Below, one piece after another: positions 1 to 10,340 of a stretch of 64,000 nucleotides of DNA. Position 1 is the first letter of the stretch; the number at the start of each line of letters is the position of its first letter. The notes under the pieces are model-generated. The model had not been told where the DNA came from and made no database searches. It saw only the letters and a list, made by a program, of their open reading frames with translations. The position numbers were made by a program, and so were the translations under genes. The DNA lies in assembly GCF_012927485.1 (NCBI RefSeq), contig NZ_JABBPC010000009.1, positions 186,001-250,000 of the forward strand, read 5' to 3'. The DNA is from Polaromonas sp. (GTDB lineage Bacteria; Pseudomonadota; Gammaproteobacteria; Burkholderiales; Burkholderiaceae_C).

Positions 1-41
1 ACTGATGCGATCGACCCCAAAGCGTCAAACAGCTTTCGCAT
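1..41 (-). CDS. 5' end of an unidentified gene, cut by the window edge
   Basis: An ATG at 41-39 overlaps the TGA stop of the acyltransferase gene upstream in an ATGA arrangement and opens a frame that stays open to the window edge (MRKLFDALGSIAS). Translational coupling is the only argument for it. In ornithine-lipid loci the partner of OlsB is often an OlsA-type acyltransferase, but 13 residues cannot show that, so the product is left unnamed. Confidence 0.35.
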   Translation of the reverse strand, partial: MRKLFDALGSIAS

Positions 42-907
42 CACGAACCCCCAGGTTTGCCCGACAGTGGGCTTCCTGAAAAATGCTTTAAATAGCGCGG
101 CGGCAGGTCGGCAATACGCATCATCATGGGTAAGTCGGCCGAGTTGAAATCCGGGTCCCAGGCCGGTGCACCCAATACTTTGGCGCCCAGCCGCAGGTAG
201 CCCTTGATCAAGGCAGGAGGCTCTACAGCCAGCGAATCATCAAGCAACTCAACCGGCAGAGCCAGCCGCGGCGTCACGCGGTACTCAATGCCAGCCAGGT
301 GGCTTTGTCTTACCTGGCGCCAGATGCTGGCTGCTGCATGGCCGCTGGACACCCCGTTGTGCTGCATCGGAATGCTGGCGCAACCAATCATGGTGTCGAG
401 CTGGTTGCGCGACATGAACTCTGCCAACGCGCCCCAAAGCGCCAGAATCACGCCGCCGTGCCGGTGGTCAACATGCACGCAGCTGCGGCCCAGTTCAACC
501 ATCCGCTCCCGTAGGCCCCGCAGCCGGGTCAGGTCGAATTCAATGTCGCTGTAGGTGCTGCCCACACGCTTGGCCTGCGTTGGCGTGAGCACCCGATAAG
601 TACCAATCACCTCGCCGCTGTCCGCATCGCGCACCAGCAGGTGTTCGCAGTAGTCGTCAAACAAATCGACGTCATGCCCAGGCAAGGTTTTCGACAGCGT
701 TGCACCCATCTCAAGCGCAAACACCTGATACCTCAGACGCTGCGCTTGCCGGACCTCATCCTGGTGCCGGGCCCAACTGACCGAGATTTTGCCCACTGAA
801 GGCCTTTGGTCAGGGACTGCGCTGACCGCAGGACAGCTTTGATGAAGTGACCCCCGTGGCATGGCGACGGGCGACAATGCAAAGGTGGGATTGGGCAGTT
901 CTTTCAT
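41..907 (-). CDS. OlsB-like GNAT N-acyltransferase (hemolysin-like family)
   Basis: 288 aa protein resembling L-ornithine N-alpha-acyltransferase, which transfers a 3-hydroxyacyl chain from acyl carrier protein to ornithine to make lyso-ornithine lipid. After about 40 variable residues comes the family opening (SWARHQDEVRQAQRLRYQVF, about residues 44-63), then GATLSKTLPGHDVDLFDDYCEHLLV, an acidic/aromatic stretch, and a GNAT core with GTYRVL and the ELGRSCVH segment. AAGGAG lies 8 nt before the ATG. The frame ends in a 4-nt overlap with the next gene downstream. The fold call is firm; the acceptor (ornithine or another amine) is inferred from similarity only. Confidence 0.75.
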   Translation of the reverse strand: MKELPNPTFALSPVAMPRGSLHQSCPAVSAVPDQRPSVGKISVSWARHQDEVRQAQRLRYQVFALEMGATLSKTLPGHDVDLFDDYCEHLLVRDADSGEVIGTYRVLTPTQAKRVGSTYSDIEFDLTRLRGLRERMVELGRSCVHVDHRHGGVILALWGALAEFMSRNQLDTMIGCASIPMQHNGVSSGHAAASIWRQVRQSHLAGIEYRVTPRLALPVELLDDSLAVEPPALIKGYLRLGAKVLGAPAWDPDFNSADLPMMMRIADLPPRYLKHFSGSPLSGKPGGS

Positions 908-1621
908 GGCTAACTCCTTATTTGCTCACTGTTTTAAAACGTTTAAACCCTCTGCAAGCACCAACACCGAACGCGCTGTGAGAAGCTCTTTTTAGGGGGC
1001 TTTGACTTTTAATTGCCAGCGGCCCGAAGAACTGCGTTTTCGCGTCTGCCGACGACTGCGGCGGAAGGGGGCGAACAACTTGATAACTGATCGAGCCACG
1101 GCCTGCTGCCGGCTTTAAATCGCAAACCGCCCGGACTGCTGGCCATAGCGTGCGCCGTGCAGCGCAAAATGCGCAGGCGCTGCTGGTCGAGGTCGTGAGC
1201 GGCAAGGCTAAAGGCCGGACCGACCATTTTTTCTTGTTCACCGACTTGGTTTGAATCCACTCCCATCGCGTACTCCATCGTGCTGGTCATGCAGCGATTC
1301 TGAAAGGAGGGAGTGACGCGCCTGTGTCAGTTCAATGGCAGTTGTGTGACAGTGTCCAGCGGGACTCGGCGAATCTGTGTGACCCGTTAGCGCCAGACAA
1401 TTCCTTGCAGCGGGCCGAAATAAAATTGTTCCTCAAGACGTAGCAAACTATTTTTATAAGTCATGCGTAACGGCGGGCAAACGCCCTCTGCCGCTTGAAG
1501 GATCTGGTTGGAAAAATGCTTGGCGCACAAGCTGAAGTGAAAGGTGCACCGACTCACTCGCCTTGATAGCACTTCGGCTTAAAAAACTCGATCGATAGTC
1601 GGACGATACGCTGCAAAAATA
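908..1621. other. Long intergenic region with no supported gene
   Basis: About 710 bases between the acyltransferase gene and arsC. Several short frames exist on the minus strand (for example 1009-1290 and 1387-1572), but none has a good ribosome binding site or a recognisable protein. A purine-rich AAAGGAGGGAG at about 1301-1311 on the plus strand is not followed by an open frame. No tRNA or convincing terminator hairpin was seen. It may hold the promoter of the acyltransferase gene and possibly an unrecognised small RNA. Confidence 0.4.
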
Positions 1622-2053
1622 TCACTGGTCAGCAACACGGCCGCCGCGATCATCGATGACTTGCTCGCCATCTTCCTTGGCGAAGGCACCGGTTTGCGGT
1701 AGCGCCAGGAGCTCCAGCACGGTCTCTGACGGACGGCACAAGCGGGTGCCCAGCGGTGTCACCACAATCGGCCGATTAATCAAAATCGGATGAGCCAGCA
1801 TCGCGGTTATCAGCGCGTCATCGCTCAAGCCCGGGTAGTCGAGCTGAAGTTTATCGTAGGGCGTTCCTTTGCGCCTGAGCAGATCCCTGACAGGCATCGC
1901 CATCTGCGCAATCAACTCCTGCAGCTTTTCGCGCGTGGGTGGAGTGACCAGGTATTCGACGATGACGGGTTCGACGCCGGTGTTTCTAATCAGCGCCAGC
2001 ACATTGCGCGACGTTCCGCATTGGGGGTTGTGATAAATCGTGATATTAGACAT
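1622..2053 (-). CDS. arsC: Arsenate reductase, glutaredoxin-dependent ArsC type
   Basis: 143 aa cytoplasmic enzyme that reduces arsenate to arsenite using glutaredoxin/glutathione, supplying the substrate of the ArsB pump. The catalytic cysteine is Cys12 in HNPQCGTSRN, and the arginine-bearing segments RRKGTPY and the INRPIV...LGTRLCRPSE region typical of the plasmid R773-type ArsC are present. Length is that of the family (about 140 aa). It is divergent from arsR-arsB across 78 nt, so one ArsR-bound operator can control both directions. The last 20 residues are charged and variable. Confidence 0.92.
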   Translation of the reverse strand: MSNITIYHNPQCGTSRNVLALIRNTGVEPVIVEYLVTPPTREKLQELIAQMAMPVRDLLRRKGTPYDKLQLDYPGLSDDALITAMLAHPILINRPIVVTPLGTRLCRPSETVLELLALPQTGAFAKEDGEQVIDDRGGRVADQ

Positions 2054-2108
2054 GTGCGTGAACTCCCGGTGAAAACACTCCCCACAGCTGTGAAGATTGC
2101 ATTAATTT

Positions 2109-2132
2109 TATAATTCAATTATATTTGAAGTA
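2109..2132. promoter_or_regulatory. Divergent ars promoter/operator
   Basis: A perfect TATAAT at 2109-2114 (plus) and another at 2118-2123 read on the minus strand lie inside an inverted repeat with 8-nt arms, TAATTCAA (2111-2118) and TTGAAGTA (2125-2132), one mismatch and a 6-nt spacer. The right arm touches the arsR ATG, so a plus-strand transcript would start about 10 nt before the codon and be nearly leaderless. No good -35 hexamer is visible in either direction. An ArsR dimer bound here would cover both -10 boxes. ArsR binding is inferred from position and symmetry. Confidence 0.65.
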
Positions 2133-2494
2133 TGAAAATAATAACACCGCCTACTTCTTCGATCACACTGGATGAGGCCCCCGTCGTTAAGGCACTGGCG
2201 GCGCTGGCCCAGGCACAGCGCCTGCGTGCTTTCCGGGCCCTGGTCGTGGCCGGGCCAGAGGGACTGACGCCCAGCGTTATGGCCGAGCAGTTGGGCGTGG
2301 CGCCTAGCGCGCTGTCTTTCCATCTGAAAGAACTGGCTCACTCGGGACTGGTCAGCAGCGAGGCACGCGGCCGCTACCTGATTTACCGCGCGAACTTTGA
2401 TCAGATGAATGCTCTGCTGGCTTACTTGACGGAACACTGCTGTAACGGAGGCGCCTGCAACGCGGGCACAGCAATCGCGCGCAAAGCCTGCTAA
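2132..2494 (+). CDS. arsR: ArsR-family arsenite-responsive repressor
   Basis: 120 aa winged-helix repressor. The HTH region spans about residues 20-85, with recognition helix VAPSALSFHLKELAHSGLV followed by the wing ARGRYLIYRA. It lacks the ELCVCDL metal site found in the recognition-helix region of R773-type ArsR. Instead, cysteines cluster at the C-terminus (Cys103, Cys104, Cys109, plus terminal Cys120), like the Acidithiobacillus-type As(III) site with three C-terminal cysteines. There is no clear Shine-Dalgarno; GAAG just before ATG overlaps the operator. The order arsR-arsB with arsC divergent suggests autoregulation. Confidence 0.88.
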   Translation: MKIITPPTSSITLDEAPVVKALAALAQAQRLRAFRALVVAGPEGLTPSVMAEQLGVAPSALSFHLKELAHSGLVSSEARGRYLIYRANFDQMNALLAYLTEHCCNGGACNAGTAIARKAC

Positions 2495-2626
2495 AAATCC
2501 CATGCAATTTAAGCGTTCCGCGCCAAGTAGAGCCGACGAACGCCCGTCAGTGACGACCCACCACATGACGAGTTACCGCGTCACCTCATCGCAGACCTTC
2601 CACCGCCCCAAAAAAGAAAACTGAAA

Positions 2627-3913
2627 ATGCTCGCTGCCGTCCTTATTTTTCTCGTCACCCTGATTCTGGTCATCTGGCAGCCACGCGGCATGGGCATCGG
2701 CTGGAGCGCCACGCTCGGTGCGTTGCTGGCGCTGCTGTTTGGCGTGGTGCATCTTGGCGACATTCCCACGGTCTGGCAGATCGTTTGGAATGCAACGGCC
2801 ACGTTCATCGCGGTGATCATCATTAGCCTGATACTCGACGAGGCAGGCTTTTTCGAGTGGGCCGCATTGCACGTCGCCCGCTGGGGCGGCGGGCGCGGGC
2901 GATGGTTATTTGCACTCATCGTATTGCTGGGTGCTGCCGTAGCCGCACTCTTCGCCAACGATGGCGCAGCGCTGATACTGACACCGATCGTGATGGCAAT
3001 GTTGCTGGCGCTCGGCTTCAGTTCAACAGCGACGCTGGCCTTTGTGATGGCGGCCGGCTTCATTGCAGACACCGCCAGCTTGCCGCTGGTCGTGTCCAAC
3101 CTCGTCAATATCGTTTCAGCAGATTTCTTCAAGATCGGCTTCAATCACTATGCCTCCATCATGGTAGGGGTAGACCTCACCGCGATCGCCGCGAGTCTCG
3201 CCGTGCTGCTGCTTTATTACCGCAAAAGCATTCCGGGACACTACGTGGTGTCTCAGCTCAAACAACCGCGCGAGGCGATCCATGATCTCGCGACGTTTCG
3301 GGCCGGATGGGTGGTGCTGGCGTTGCTGCTCGTCGGCTTTTTTGGTCTTGAGCCCATCGGCGTGCCGGTCAGCGCTATCGCAGCGGTCGGCGCGCTCGTG
3401 CTGCTGGTGATTGCGGGCCGAGGCAGCGCGATTTCCACTCGTAAAGTGCTGCGTGAAGCACCCTGGCAGATCGTCGTGTTCTCGCTCGGAATGTATTTGG
3501 TTGTTTACGGTCTGCGCAACGTCGGCCTGACGACGGAGATCGCCAAACTTCTGGACTTTTTCGCCCAAGGCGGCGTGTGGGGTGCGACTTTCGGCACCGG
3601 GGTGCTCTCCGCACTTCTCTCGTCGGTGATGAACAATTTACCCACGGTGCTGGTCGGAGCGCTTTCGGTCGAGGCGAGCGGCTCGACGGGCGTGATCCGT
3701 GAAGCGATGATTTACGCGAATGTGATCGGCTGCGATCTGGGACCAAAAATTACGCCGATCGGTAGCCTGGCAACCTTACTTTGGCTTCACGTGCTTGCGC
3801 GCAAGGGTATGACCATTACGTGGGGCTACTATTTCAGAACGGGCATCGTACTGACCCTGCCGGTGCTGCTCGTGACGCTTGCCATGCTGGCGATCCGACT
3901 AAGCACATCGTGA
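2627..3913 (+). CDS. arsB: Arsenite efflux pump ArsB
   Basis: 428 aa inner-membrane protein of the ArsB/NhaD ion-transporter superfamily that extrudes arsenite (and antimonite). The hydropathy shows a dozen or so membrane segments, beginning at residues 2-20. Family sequences are the [14 protein letters not shown] stretch (about residues 107-120), [20 protein letters not shown] and, in the second half, [10 protein letters not shown] and [20 protein letters not shown]. Length matches ArsB (about 429 aa). It follows arsR by 132 nt on the same strand. No ArsA ATPase is present, so it probably works as a secondary carrier. Confidence 0.92.
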   Translation: MLAAVLIFLVTLILVIWQPRGMGIGWSATLGALLALLFGVVHLGDIPTVWQIVWNATATFIAVIIISLILDEAGFFEWAALHVARWGGGRGRWLFALIVLLGAAVAALFANDGAALILTPIVMAMLLALGFSSTATLAFVMAAGFIADTASLPLVVSNLVNIVSADFFKIGFNHYASIMVGVDLTAIAASLAVLLLYYRKSIPGHYVVSQLKQPREAIHDLATFRAGWVVLALLLVGFFGLEPIGVPVSAIAAVGALVLLVIAGRGSAISTRKVLREAPWQIVVFSLGMYLVVYGLRNVGLTTEIAKLLDFFAQGGVWGATFGTGVLSALLSSVMNNLPTVLVGALSVEASGSTGVIREAMIYANVIGCDLGPKITPIGSLATLLWLHVLARKGMTITWGYYFRTGIVLTLPVLLVTLAMLAIRLSTS

Positions 3914-3968
3914 GCGTCAGAGGGTAAACCAACCCGAGCCAAAAAAAACGCTACTACTCTGGCAACCA

Positions 3969-4505
3969 TCAATCCAGCCACTTATGAAAAAACTGCGCGT
4001 AGCCCATGGCGGGATCCAGTTGGTAGCCCGCGAAGCCCACGCGCTCATAGAGCTTGATCGCACTGGTGTTGCCTTGCAATACCTCCAGCGTCAACTTGCA
4101 GGCGCCTCGCTCACGGGCAATCTGGTCGACTAGCGTCAGCATCTGCTCGCCAACCCGTTGGCCACGGTGCCCAGGCAGCACCACCACGTCATGAATGTTG
4201 ACCAGTGGACGACAGGCGAAGGTCGAAAACCCTTCAATGCAATTGATTAAACCGATGGGCTGTCCAGCGTCGAACGCGAGCACGCTGAAGGCCTGAGGGC
4301 GTGCGGCCAGTTCCTTGACAAGGTGATTTTTTACAAACTCACTTAGTGGCTTCCCGCCGCCCGCCAAGTCCTGCGCATAAGCGTCCAGTAAATGGACCAG
4401 CGCGCCGGCATGGACGGCGTTGTTGTAATCAGCCTGGCAAATGCGAAGCTGGGGCGTGCGGGTGCTAGCGGAAGAAGATTCAGATTCAGATACAAATTTG
4501 GTCAC
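3969..4505 (-). CDS. GNAT-family N-acetyltransferase
   Basis: 178 aa single-domain acetyltransferase. The acetyl-CoA site is in the VVLPGHRGQRVGEQML segment (about residues 108-123), and the later KLTLEVLQGNTSAIKLYERVGFAGYQ is the usual closing strand/helix of the fold. The first 20 residues are Ser/Thr-rich and variable. The start is GTG, with GAGGAAA about 7 nt upstream. The substrate cannot be read from the sequence. It is convergent with arsB and 57 nt upstream of the isomerase gene on the same strand. Confidence 0.85.
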   Translation of the reverse strand: MTKFVSESESSSASTRTPQLRICQADYNNAVHAGALVHLLDAYAQDLAGGGKPLSEFVKNHLVKELAARPQAFSVLAFDAGQPIGLINCIEGFSTFACRPLVNIHDVVVLPGHRGQRVGEQMLTLVDQIARERGACKLTLEVLQGNTSAIKLYERVGFAGYQLDPAMGYAQFFHKWLD

Positions 4506-4562
4506 TCGGTGTTTCCTCGGTGCAGAAAAGATAGTGCAATTTTAAAGTCGATGTTGGCGCTC

Positions 4563-5384
4563 CTATTTAGCAGGGCGCCTGCACTTCTCTAGCCATCCCA
4601 GCCCCGCCGACGTACCACCCGGGTGTGCGCCTAAGCGGGGGTGATATTCGCAACCGATCCAGCCTTGCCAGCCACAGGCCTGTGATACGTCGTCAATCAC
4701 CTGACACAGGTAGGCGTAGTTCAACTCGCCGACGTCCGGCTCAAAGCGTTCGGGAACGCCCGCAATCTGGAAATGCCCGACCTGGCCTGTAGGCAGGTAC
4801 TGGCGGATCTTCATGGCCACGTCGCCCTCCACAATTTGACAGTGGTACAGATCCATCTGCACTTTTACGTTGGGCGCGCCGACAAGCCGGATAATTTCAT
4901 GCGCGTGGTCCTGGTGGTTCAGGAAAAATCCCGGGATAGTGCGGCTGTTGATGGGCTCTATCAGCACATCAAGTCCCGCTTTGGCGGCTTCAGCGGCAGC
5001 GTATTGGAGGTTAGCGAGGTAGCTGGGCTGCACGCTCGCACGGTCCACGCCGGCCGCTATCAGCCCTGCCATCACATGGATTCGCGGACAGGCCAGCGCC
5101 AGCGCGTAGTCGATGGCGCTGGCCATGCTGTTTCGAAAGTCCGCCTCGCGGCCGGGCAGGCAAGCGATGCCGCGTTCACCCTTTTCCCAGTCACCTGGCG
5201 GGCAATTGAACAGCACTTGTTGCAGACCGTTAAGCTCGAGTCGCGCCTTGAGGTCGGCCATTGGATACGCATAAGGAAACAAAAACTCGACCGCCTTAAA
5301 GCCGTCTTTGGCGGCCGCCTCGAAGCGGTCGAGAAAGCGATGCTCTGGGTACATCATGGAAAGATTGGCGGCAAATTGGGGCAT
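4563..5384 (-). CDS. Hydroxypyruvate isomerase-like TIM-barrel protein
   Basis: 273 aa xylose-isomerase-like TIM barrel of the Hyi/OtnI group, which interconvert hydroxypyruvate and tartronate semialdehyde or related 2-oxo-tetronates. Recognisable parts are the N-terminal [34 protein letters not shown], the metal-ligand strand [29 protein letters not shown] and the closing IGCEYHPR. Metal and catalytic Glu residues are in those strands. No glyoxylate carboligase or tartronate reductase lies beside it, so Hyi rather than OtnI is only a preference. Confidence 0.82.
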   Translation of the reverse strand: MPQFAANLSMMYPEHRFLDRFEAAAKDGFKAVEFLFPYAYPMADLKARLELNGLQQVLFNCPPGDWEKGERGIACLPGREADFRNSMASAIDYALALACPRIHVMAGLIAAGVDRASVQPSYLANLQYAAAEAAKAGLDVLIEPINSRTIPGFFLNHQDHAHEIIRLVGAPNVKVQMDLYHCQIVEGDVAMKIRQYLPTGQVGHFQIAGVPERFEPDVGELNYAYLCQVIDDVSQACGWQGWIGCEYHPRLGAHPGGTSAGLGWLEKCRRPAK

Positions 5385-5817
5385 GGCTGTGTGATTCGAA
5401 ACACCATTGAAAAATCAAACGGACGGCCCGCAATTGCATCACAAAGTAGATCGAAAGCGCTTGCAGCAGCTCTATCGCGTTGGCCGACAGCCTTCAGGAC
5501 GGCATGCCGGCGCCGCCGCTTCCGGCTTGGACAAGCTGCTAATTTTCATACAAAACCGGCTAGAGCCTTCTAGATTCGGACCGTAAGTGCTATGGTTTTC
5601 ACCAGGATGCAGGCACGAAAGCTTTACTTTACCGCATATTTACCGGGCCCTTTCAAGCCGCACACCGGCCCTCGGCAGCTTGCTGTGATAATTATTTGCA
5701 GCTGCAAAGCAGGTCGCTCGGTGAACACCGACCTCCTGCCAGCCAAGCAGGTGAGATGATCCCATCCAACCCAAAAAAAATACCCCGATCAGTCGCGGCG
5801 GCCAACAAGGACAGGTG
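5385..5817. other. Intergenic region upstream of the RND operon, with a leader hairpin
   Basis: About 430 bases between the divergent hyi-like gene and mdtA, and the likely place for promoters of both. A strong inverted repeat lies at 5711-5734 (AGGTCG with CGACCT, with an inner CGGTGAACACCG that can pair alternatively), followed by CTCCTGC. It is about 85 nt before mdtA and not followed by a T-run, so it is not a simple terminator. No ORF here is convincing, and I found no BaeR-like or TetR-like operator that I would defend. Confidence 0.4.
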
Positions 5818-7182
5818 ATGGACCCGAAACCCGAAATGCCGCACACCGGCTCCAATCCGACTCTGCGGCACCGTTTAAGCCGCCGTGCGTCCATTATTGG
5901 CAGCATTGTGGCAATCCTTGCTTTGGCGGGCATGGGCTGGCTGGCCTGGTACTTAACCCATCCTTCTTCCGAAGCGGCAAGCACAGCAGCCGGGCCAGGC
6001 GGCCCAGGTGCGGCTGGCAGGCGCGGTCCACCACCCACGACGGTGGGCGTGGCGACAGCCGAGCGGGCCAGCGTTCCCATTATTCTGGAAGCCCTTGGTA
6101 CCGTCACGCCGCAGGCCACCGTGAAGGTGCGCCCCCAGGTTTCCGGCGTGATGGAAAAAGTGCTGTTCAAAGAAGGCCAAATGGTGCGTGCCGGTGAACT
6201 GCTGGCCACGATTGACCCCCGTCAATTCGAGTTGGCGCAGATGCAGGCAACGGGCCAGCGCCAGCGCGATGAGGCGCAACTAGACAGCGCCCGAGTGACC
6301 TTGCAGCGCTTTAAAACTCTGCTCGAACAGGATTCGATTGCCCGCCAGGAAGTTGACACACAAGCCGCACTGGTGAAGCAACTTGAAGGCACGGTCGTGA
6401 TTGACAAAGCCGCAGAAGGCACCGCCAGGTTGAACCTAGGCTACACGCGGGTAGTGGCACCAGTCAGTGGGCGCGTCGGTTTGCGCACTGTAGACGTCGG
6501 TAACGTAGTGAGCACCAGCGACGTCAACGGCATCGCATTAATTACGCAGGTCATGCCGATTGATGTGGTGTTCGCCGTCCCCCAGGACCAGGCCGGCGAG
6601 CTACAGCAGAGGACAGTCGGCGGGGCTGTGATGAAGGTCACCGCGCTCGACAGGACCCGCTCTAGCACGCTGGACACGGGCGTATTTGCCTCACTGGACA
6701 ACCAGGTCGATACACAAACGGGAACGGTCAAGGCCAAAGCACGCTTTGCCAATACCAAACTCGTGCTGTTTCCGAGTCAATTTGTAAACGTGCAGCTGGT
6801 GGTGAAAACCATCGAGAACGCGGTCGTGGTACCCGTGACCGGCCTGCGCCATGGCAGCACCGGGGACTATGTCTATGTGCTGAATGGCGCTGAACGCACG
6901 GTGTCACTGCGGCCGGTTCGGGCGGGACAAATGACGGCTGAAAAGATCGTGATCGCTTCTGGCTTGCAGGCCGGCGAGCGCGTGATCACGGAAGGCGCCG
7001 ATCGGCTTAAAGACGGTGCCAAGGTGGTGCTGCCGGGCGACTCTTCCAAAGGCGGAGGCGGCGCTGGGACAGCAGCTGCGGGTGGTAAACGCCAGGGCCA
7101 GAGCACCAAACCTGACGCGCCGGCAAGCCAGGCCTCCAGTCCGCAACGCCGCCGCAGCGCCTCGCAAGCCCAAGGCTCTTGA
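5818..7182 (+). CDS. mdtA: RND efflux periplasmic adaptor (MdtA-like)
   Basis: 454 aa membrane-fusion protein linking the MdtB/MdtC pumps to the outer-membrane channel. It has a cytoplasmic tail and one membrane anchor (about residues 26-46), then a Gly/Pro/Ala-rich linker. The lipoyl half-motifs follow ([22 protein letters not shown] and [19 protein letters not shown]) around an alpha-hairpin, then beta-barrel and membrane-proximal domains. The C-terminus is a low-complexity tail rich in Gly, Ser, Ala, Gln and Arg. The start chosen is ATG 5818 with AGGA 6 nt upstream; an in-frame GTG at 5815 is too close to the SD. Confidence 0.92.
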   Translation: MDPKPEMPHTGSNPTLRHRLSRRASIIGSIVAILALAGMGWLAWYLTHPSSEAASTAAGPGGPGAAGRRGPPPTTVGVATAERASVPIILEALGTVTPQATVKVRPQVSGVMEKVLFKEGQMVRAGELLATIDPRQFELAQMQATGQRQRDEAQLDSARVTLQRFKTLLEQDSIARQEVDTQAALVKQLEGTVVIDKAAEGTARLNLGYTRVVAPVSGRVGLRTVDVGNVVSTSDVNGIALITQVMPIDVVFAVPQDQAGELQQRTVGGAVMKVTALDRTRSSTLDTGVFASLDNQVDTQTGTVKAKARFANTKLVLFPSQFVNVQLVVKTIENAVVVPVTGLRHGSTGDYVYVLNGAERTVSLRPVRAGQMTAEKIVIASGLQAGERVITEGADRLKDGAKVVLPGDSSKGGGGAGTAAAGGKRQGQSTKPDAPASQASSPQRRRSASQAQGS

Positions 7183-7190
7183 GTCAGGTA

Positions 7191-10100
7191 ATGGCGTCTA
7201 TCTCTTCAGAGCAGCACCACGCCATGAGTCCTTCGCGTCCTTTTATCCTCCGTCCGGTGGCCACGTCGCTGCTGATGGTGGCCATCGTGCTGGCGGGCTT
7301 GGTCGGGTTCAAGTTTTTGCCGCTGTCGGCCTTGCCACAGGTGGATTACCCGACGATTCAGGTTCAGACGCTTTACCCCGGGGCCAGCCCCGAGGTCATG
7401 GCGCAAACCGTCACCGCGCCCTTGGAGCGCCAGTTCGGGCAAATGGCCGGACTCCAGCGGATGAGTTCCACCAGCGCCGCCGGTGTGTCCATCGTGACGC
7501 TGCAGTTCGGCCTTGGCCTCACCCTAGATGTGGCGGAGCAAGAGGTCCAGGCGGCCATCAATGCCGGGGGTTCCCTGCTACCGGCCGACCTGCCTGCTCC
7601 ACCGGTGTATGCCAAGGTGAATCCGGCAGACGCACCGGTTCTGACGCTCGCGATCACGTCCGACACGCTGCCGTTGACGGAAGTGCAGAACATCGTCAAT
7701 ACCCGGCTGGCCCTCAAAATCAGCCAGGTCAACGGTGTCGGCCTGGTGTCGCTCAGCGGAGGCCAGCGCCCCGCTGTTCGCATCCAGGCGGACACGCGTG
7801 CTCTGGCGTCCTACGGACTTGCACTCGACTCGCTGCGAACCGCCATTTCAGCTGCAAACGCGAATGGCGCCAAGGGCAGCATTGACGGTCCGACCCGCGC
7901 CTACTCGATCAATTCCAACGACCAGTTGCTGGCGGCAGCCGACTATAAAAACTTGATCATCGCCTACCGCAACGGCGCGGCCGTGCGGGTGTCCGATGTT
8001 GCGCAAGTGGTCGACAGTGCCGAAAACATCAAGCTCGGGGCCTGGAGCGGCCTTAAACCCGCCATCATTCTGGATGTGCAGCGCCAACCAGGCGCCAATG
8101 TGATCGCGACGGTTGATGCCATTAAGGCGCGCTTACCCGAATTACAGTCCGGCTTACCCGGCTCCATTAAAGTGGCTGTGCTGAGCGACCGCACCACCGG
8201 CATACGCGCCTCGGTGATGCACGTCGAAATAGAACTGCTGCTGGCAGTATTGCTGGTAGTGCTCGTGATTTTTGCTTTTTTACACAGCTTGCGCGCTACC
8301 GTGATTGCCAGCCTGGCGGTGCCAATTTCGCTCATCGGCACCTGTGGCGCGATGTACTTGCTGGGTTACAGCCTGAACAACCTCAGCCTGATGGCACTGA
8401 CCATTGCGACCGGCTTCGTGGTCGACGATGCCATCGTAATGATCGAGAACATCTCGCGCTATATCGAGGAAGGCGAAGAACCCATGCTGGCCGCGCTCAA
8501 GGGTGCCAAGCAGATCGGTTTCACCATTATTTCGTTGACGGTTTCGCTGATTGCGGTGCTGATCCCCCTGCTTTTTATGGGCGATGTGGTGGGTCGCCTG
8601 TTTCGCGAATTCGCCATGACGCTGGCCATCACGATCTTGATTTCGGCGGTCGTCTCGCTGACGCTGGTGCCCATGATGTCGGCGCGCTGGCTCAAGCACG
8701 TTCCCCAAGCCCAAGGCAGCAAAATCGGCGCTCGGTTGCAGCAGTTTTTTGACGGTGTCATTACGCGTTATGACCGCTGGTTGAGCTGGGTCTTAAAGCG
8801 TCAAGGCGCGACGCTGCTGGTGGCGCTGGCAACGCTGCTGCTGACGGTGCTGCTGTATGTACTGATTCCCAAGGGACTCTTTCCGACGCAGGACACGGGC
8901 CAACTGCAAGCCCGGATTGAAACCGCCCAGTCGGTGTCGTATGCGCGCATGGCCGACTTGCAGCAGGCGGCGGCCAAAGCCATTCTCGAAGACCCCGACG
9001 TGGAAACGCTGAGTTCTTTCATCGGGGTGGATGCGGCAAACAACACCATGCTGCACACCGGCCGCATGTTGATCAACCTCAAGCGCACGCGCACCGGAAG
9101 CCAGCAGGCGACCATGGACCGGTTGCGCCTACGCGTGGGCCAGGTTGCGGGTGTCACCCTGTACCTGCAGCCCACGCAGGACCTGACCATCGACGCCGAG
9201 ACCGGCCCGACTCAATTCCGCGTCTCTCTGGAAGGTTCGGACAACGCCACCGTGGTCGAATGGGCGACACGCCTGACGCAGCGCATGCAGCAGCTGGCCG
9301 ATCTGCGTAACGTGGCGTCGGATGCCGGCGCCAAGGGAGCGGCCGCCTTCATCACCGTGGACCGCGACACCGCGTCACGTCTGGCCATCACCACTTCGTC
9401 GATTGACGACGCGCTTTACAGCGCGTTTGGCCAGCGCATCGTCTCGACGATTTTTACCGAAACCAACCAATACCGCGTGATTCTGGAGGCGCTTCCCGAC
9501 CCCTCAACGACCGTGGCCACTTTGGGCGAGCTTCCTCTTAAAACCGGGTCAGGCAGCACCACGCCACTGTCGGCAATCGCCACCATCAGGGAAGTGCCTG
9601 CACCGCTGCAAATCACCCATGTGGCCCAGTACCCAGCCACCACATTGGGCTTTGACACGGCGCCGGGTGTGTCGCTGGGCAAGGCGGTAGACGATATCAA
9701 GCAGGCGGCCCAGGACCTCGCCTTGCCCGCCAGCGTGACCCTGACCTTCCTGGGTGCCGCCGGGGCTTACCAGTCTTCCCTGTCCAACCAGCTGTGGCTG
9801 ATTCTGGCCGCCGTGGTCTGTGTCTATATCGTGCTCGGGGTTCTGTATGAAAGCTACATCCACCCGCTGACCATTCTCTCTACCCTCCCCTCCGCCGGTG
9901 TGGGCGCCCTGCTGGCATTGATCATTAGCGGCTCGGATCTCGGCGTGATTGGCATCATCGGCATTATTCTTCTCATCGGCATTGTCAAGAAGAACGCCAT
10001 CATGATGATCGACTTTGCAATCGACGCCGAACGCAATCAGGGCAAGTCCCCGCAGGAAGCCATTCATCAGGCCGCGTTGCTGCGTTTTCGGCCGATTCTG

Positions 10101-10340
10101 ATGACCACGCTGGCGGCCTTGTTTGCCGCCGTACCGCTGATGCTCGGCTGGGGCGACGGTGCCGAGTTGCGCCGCCCGCTAGGCCTCGCCATCTTCGGCG
10201 GCTTGATTGTCAGTCAGGTACTCACCCTGTTCACCACGCCGGTCATCTACCTCGGCTTCGACCGGATGGCCGCGAAAGTCAGGCGCTGGACCGGCCAGTC
10301 GGCTTCCGGCCCAGGGGTTGAAGAGAACGCTACGCCATGA
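7191..10340 (+). CDS. mdtB: RND multidrug transporter subunit MdtB
   Basis: Inner-membrane proton-driven pump of about 1049 aa. It has the HAE1-type layout: first TM near residues 20-40 after [15 protein letters not shown], a large periplasmic loop, six TMs, a second periplasmic loop and six TMs. TM4 carries the proton-relay Asp pair in [19 protein letters not shown]. It follows MdtB of E. coli closely (PVDYPTIQV and GASPEVM regions). Starts are uncertain: TTG 7179 overlaps the mdtA stop, ATG 7191 is the choice here, and ATG 7224 begins right before the conserved SPSRPF. It overlaps mdtC by 4 nt. Confidence 0.93.
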   Translation: MASISSEQHHAMSPSRPFILRPVATSLLMVAIVLAGLVGFKFLPLSALPQVDYPTIQVQTLYPGASPEVMAQTVTAPLERQFGQMAGLQRMSSTSAAGVSIVTLQFGLGLTLDVAEQEVQAAINAGGSLLPADLPAPPVYAKVNPADAPVLTLAITSDTLPLTEVQNIVNTRLALKISQVNGVGLVSLSGGQRPAVRIQADTRALASYGLALDSLRTAISAANANGAKGSIDGPTRAYSINSNDQLLAAADYKNLIIAYRNGAAVRVSDVAQVVDSAENIKLGAWSGLKPAIILDVQRQPGANVIATVDAIKARLPELQSGLPGSIKVAVLSDRTTGIRASVMHVEIELLLAVLLVVLVIFAFLHSLRATVIASLAVPISLIGTCGAMYLLGYSLNNLSLMALTIATGFVVDDAIVMIENISRYIEEGEEPMLAALKGAKQIGFTIISLTVSLIAVLIPLLFMGDVVGRLFREFAMTLAITILISAVVSLTLVPMMSARWLKHVPQAQGSKIGARLQQFFDGVITRYDRWLSWVLKRQGATLLVALATLLLTVLLYVLIPKGLFPTQDTGQLQARIETAQSVSYARMADLQQAAAKAILEDPDVETLSSFIGVDAANNTMLHTGRMLINLKRTRTGSQQATMDRLRLRVGQVAGVTLYLQPTQDLTIDAETGPTQFRVSLEGSDNATVVEWATRLTQRMQQLADLRNVASDAGAKGAAAFITVDRDTASRLAITTSSIDDALYSAFGQRIVSTIFTETNQYRVILEALPDPSTTVATLGELPLKTGSGSTTPLSAIATIREVPAPLQITHVAQYPATTLGFDTAPGVSLGKAVDDIKQAAQDLALPASVTLTFLGAAGAYQSSLSNQLWLILAAVVCVYIVLGVLYESYIHPLTILSTLPSAGVGALLALIISGSDLGVIGIIGIILLIGIVKKNAIMMIDFAIDAERNQGKSPQEAIHQAALLRFRPILMTTLAALFAAVPLMLGWGDGAELRRPLGLAIFGGLIVSQVLTLFTTPVIYLGFDRMAAKVRRWTGQSASGPGVEENATP

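Noticed and set aside
918-1290. Two overlapping short minus-strand frames as possible genes
   Set aside because: No Shine-Dalgarno, biased composition and no recognisable homology; reported only as an unexplained gap.
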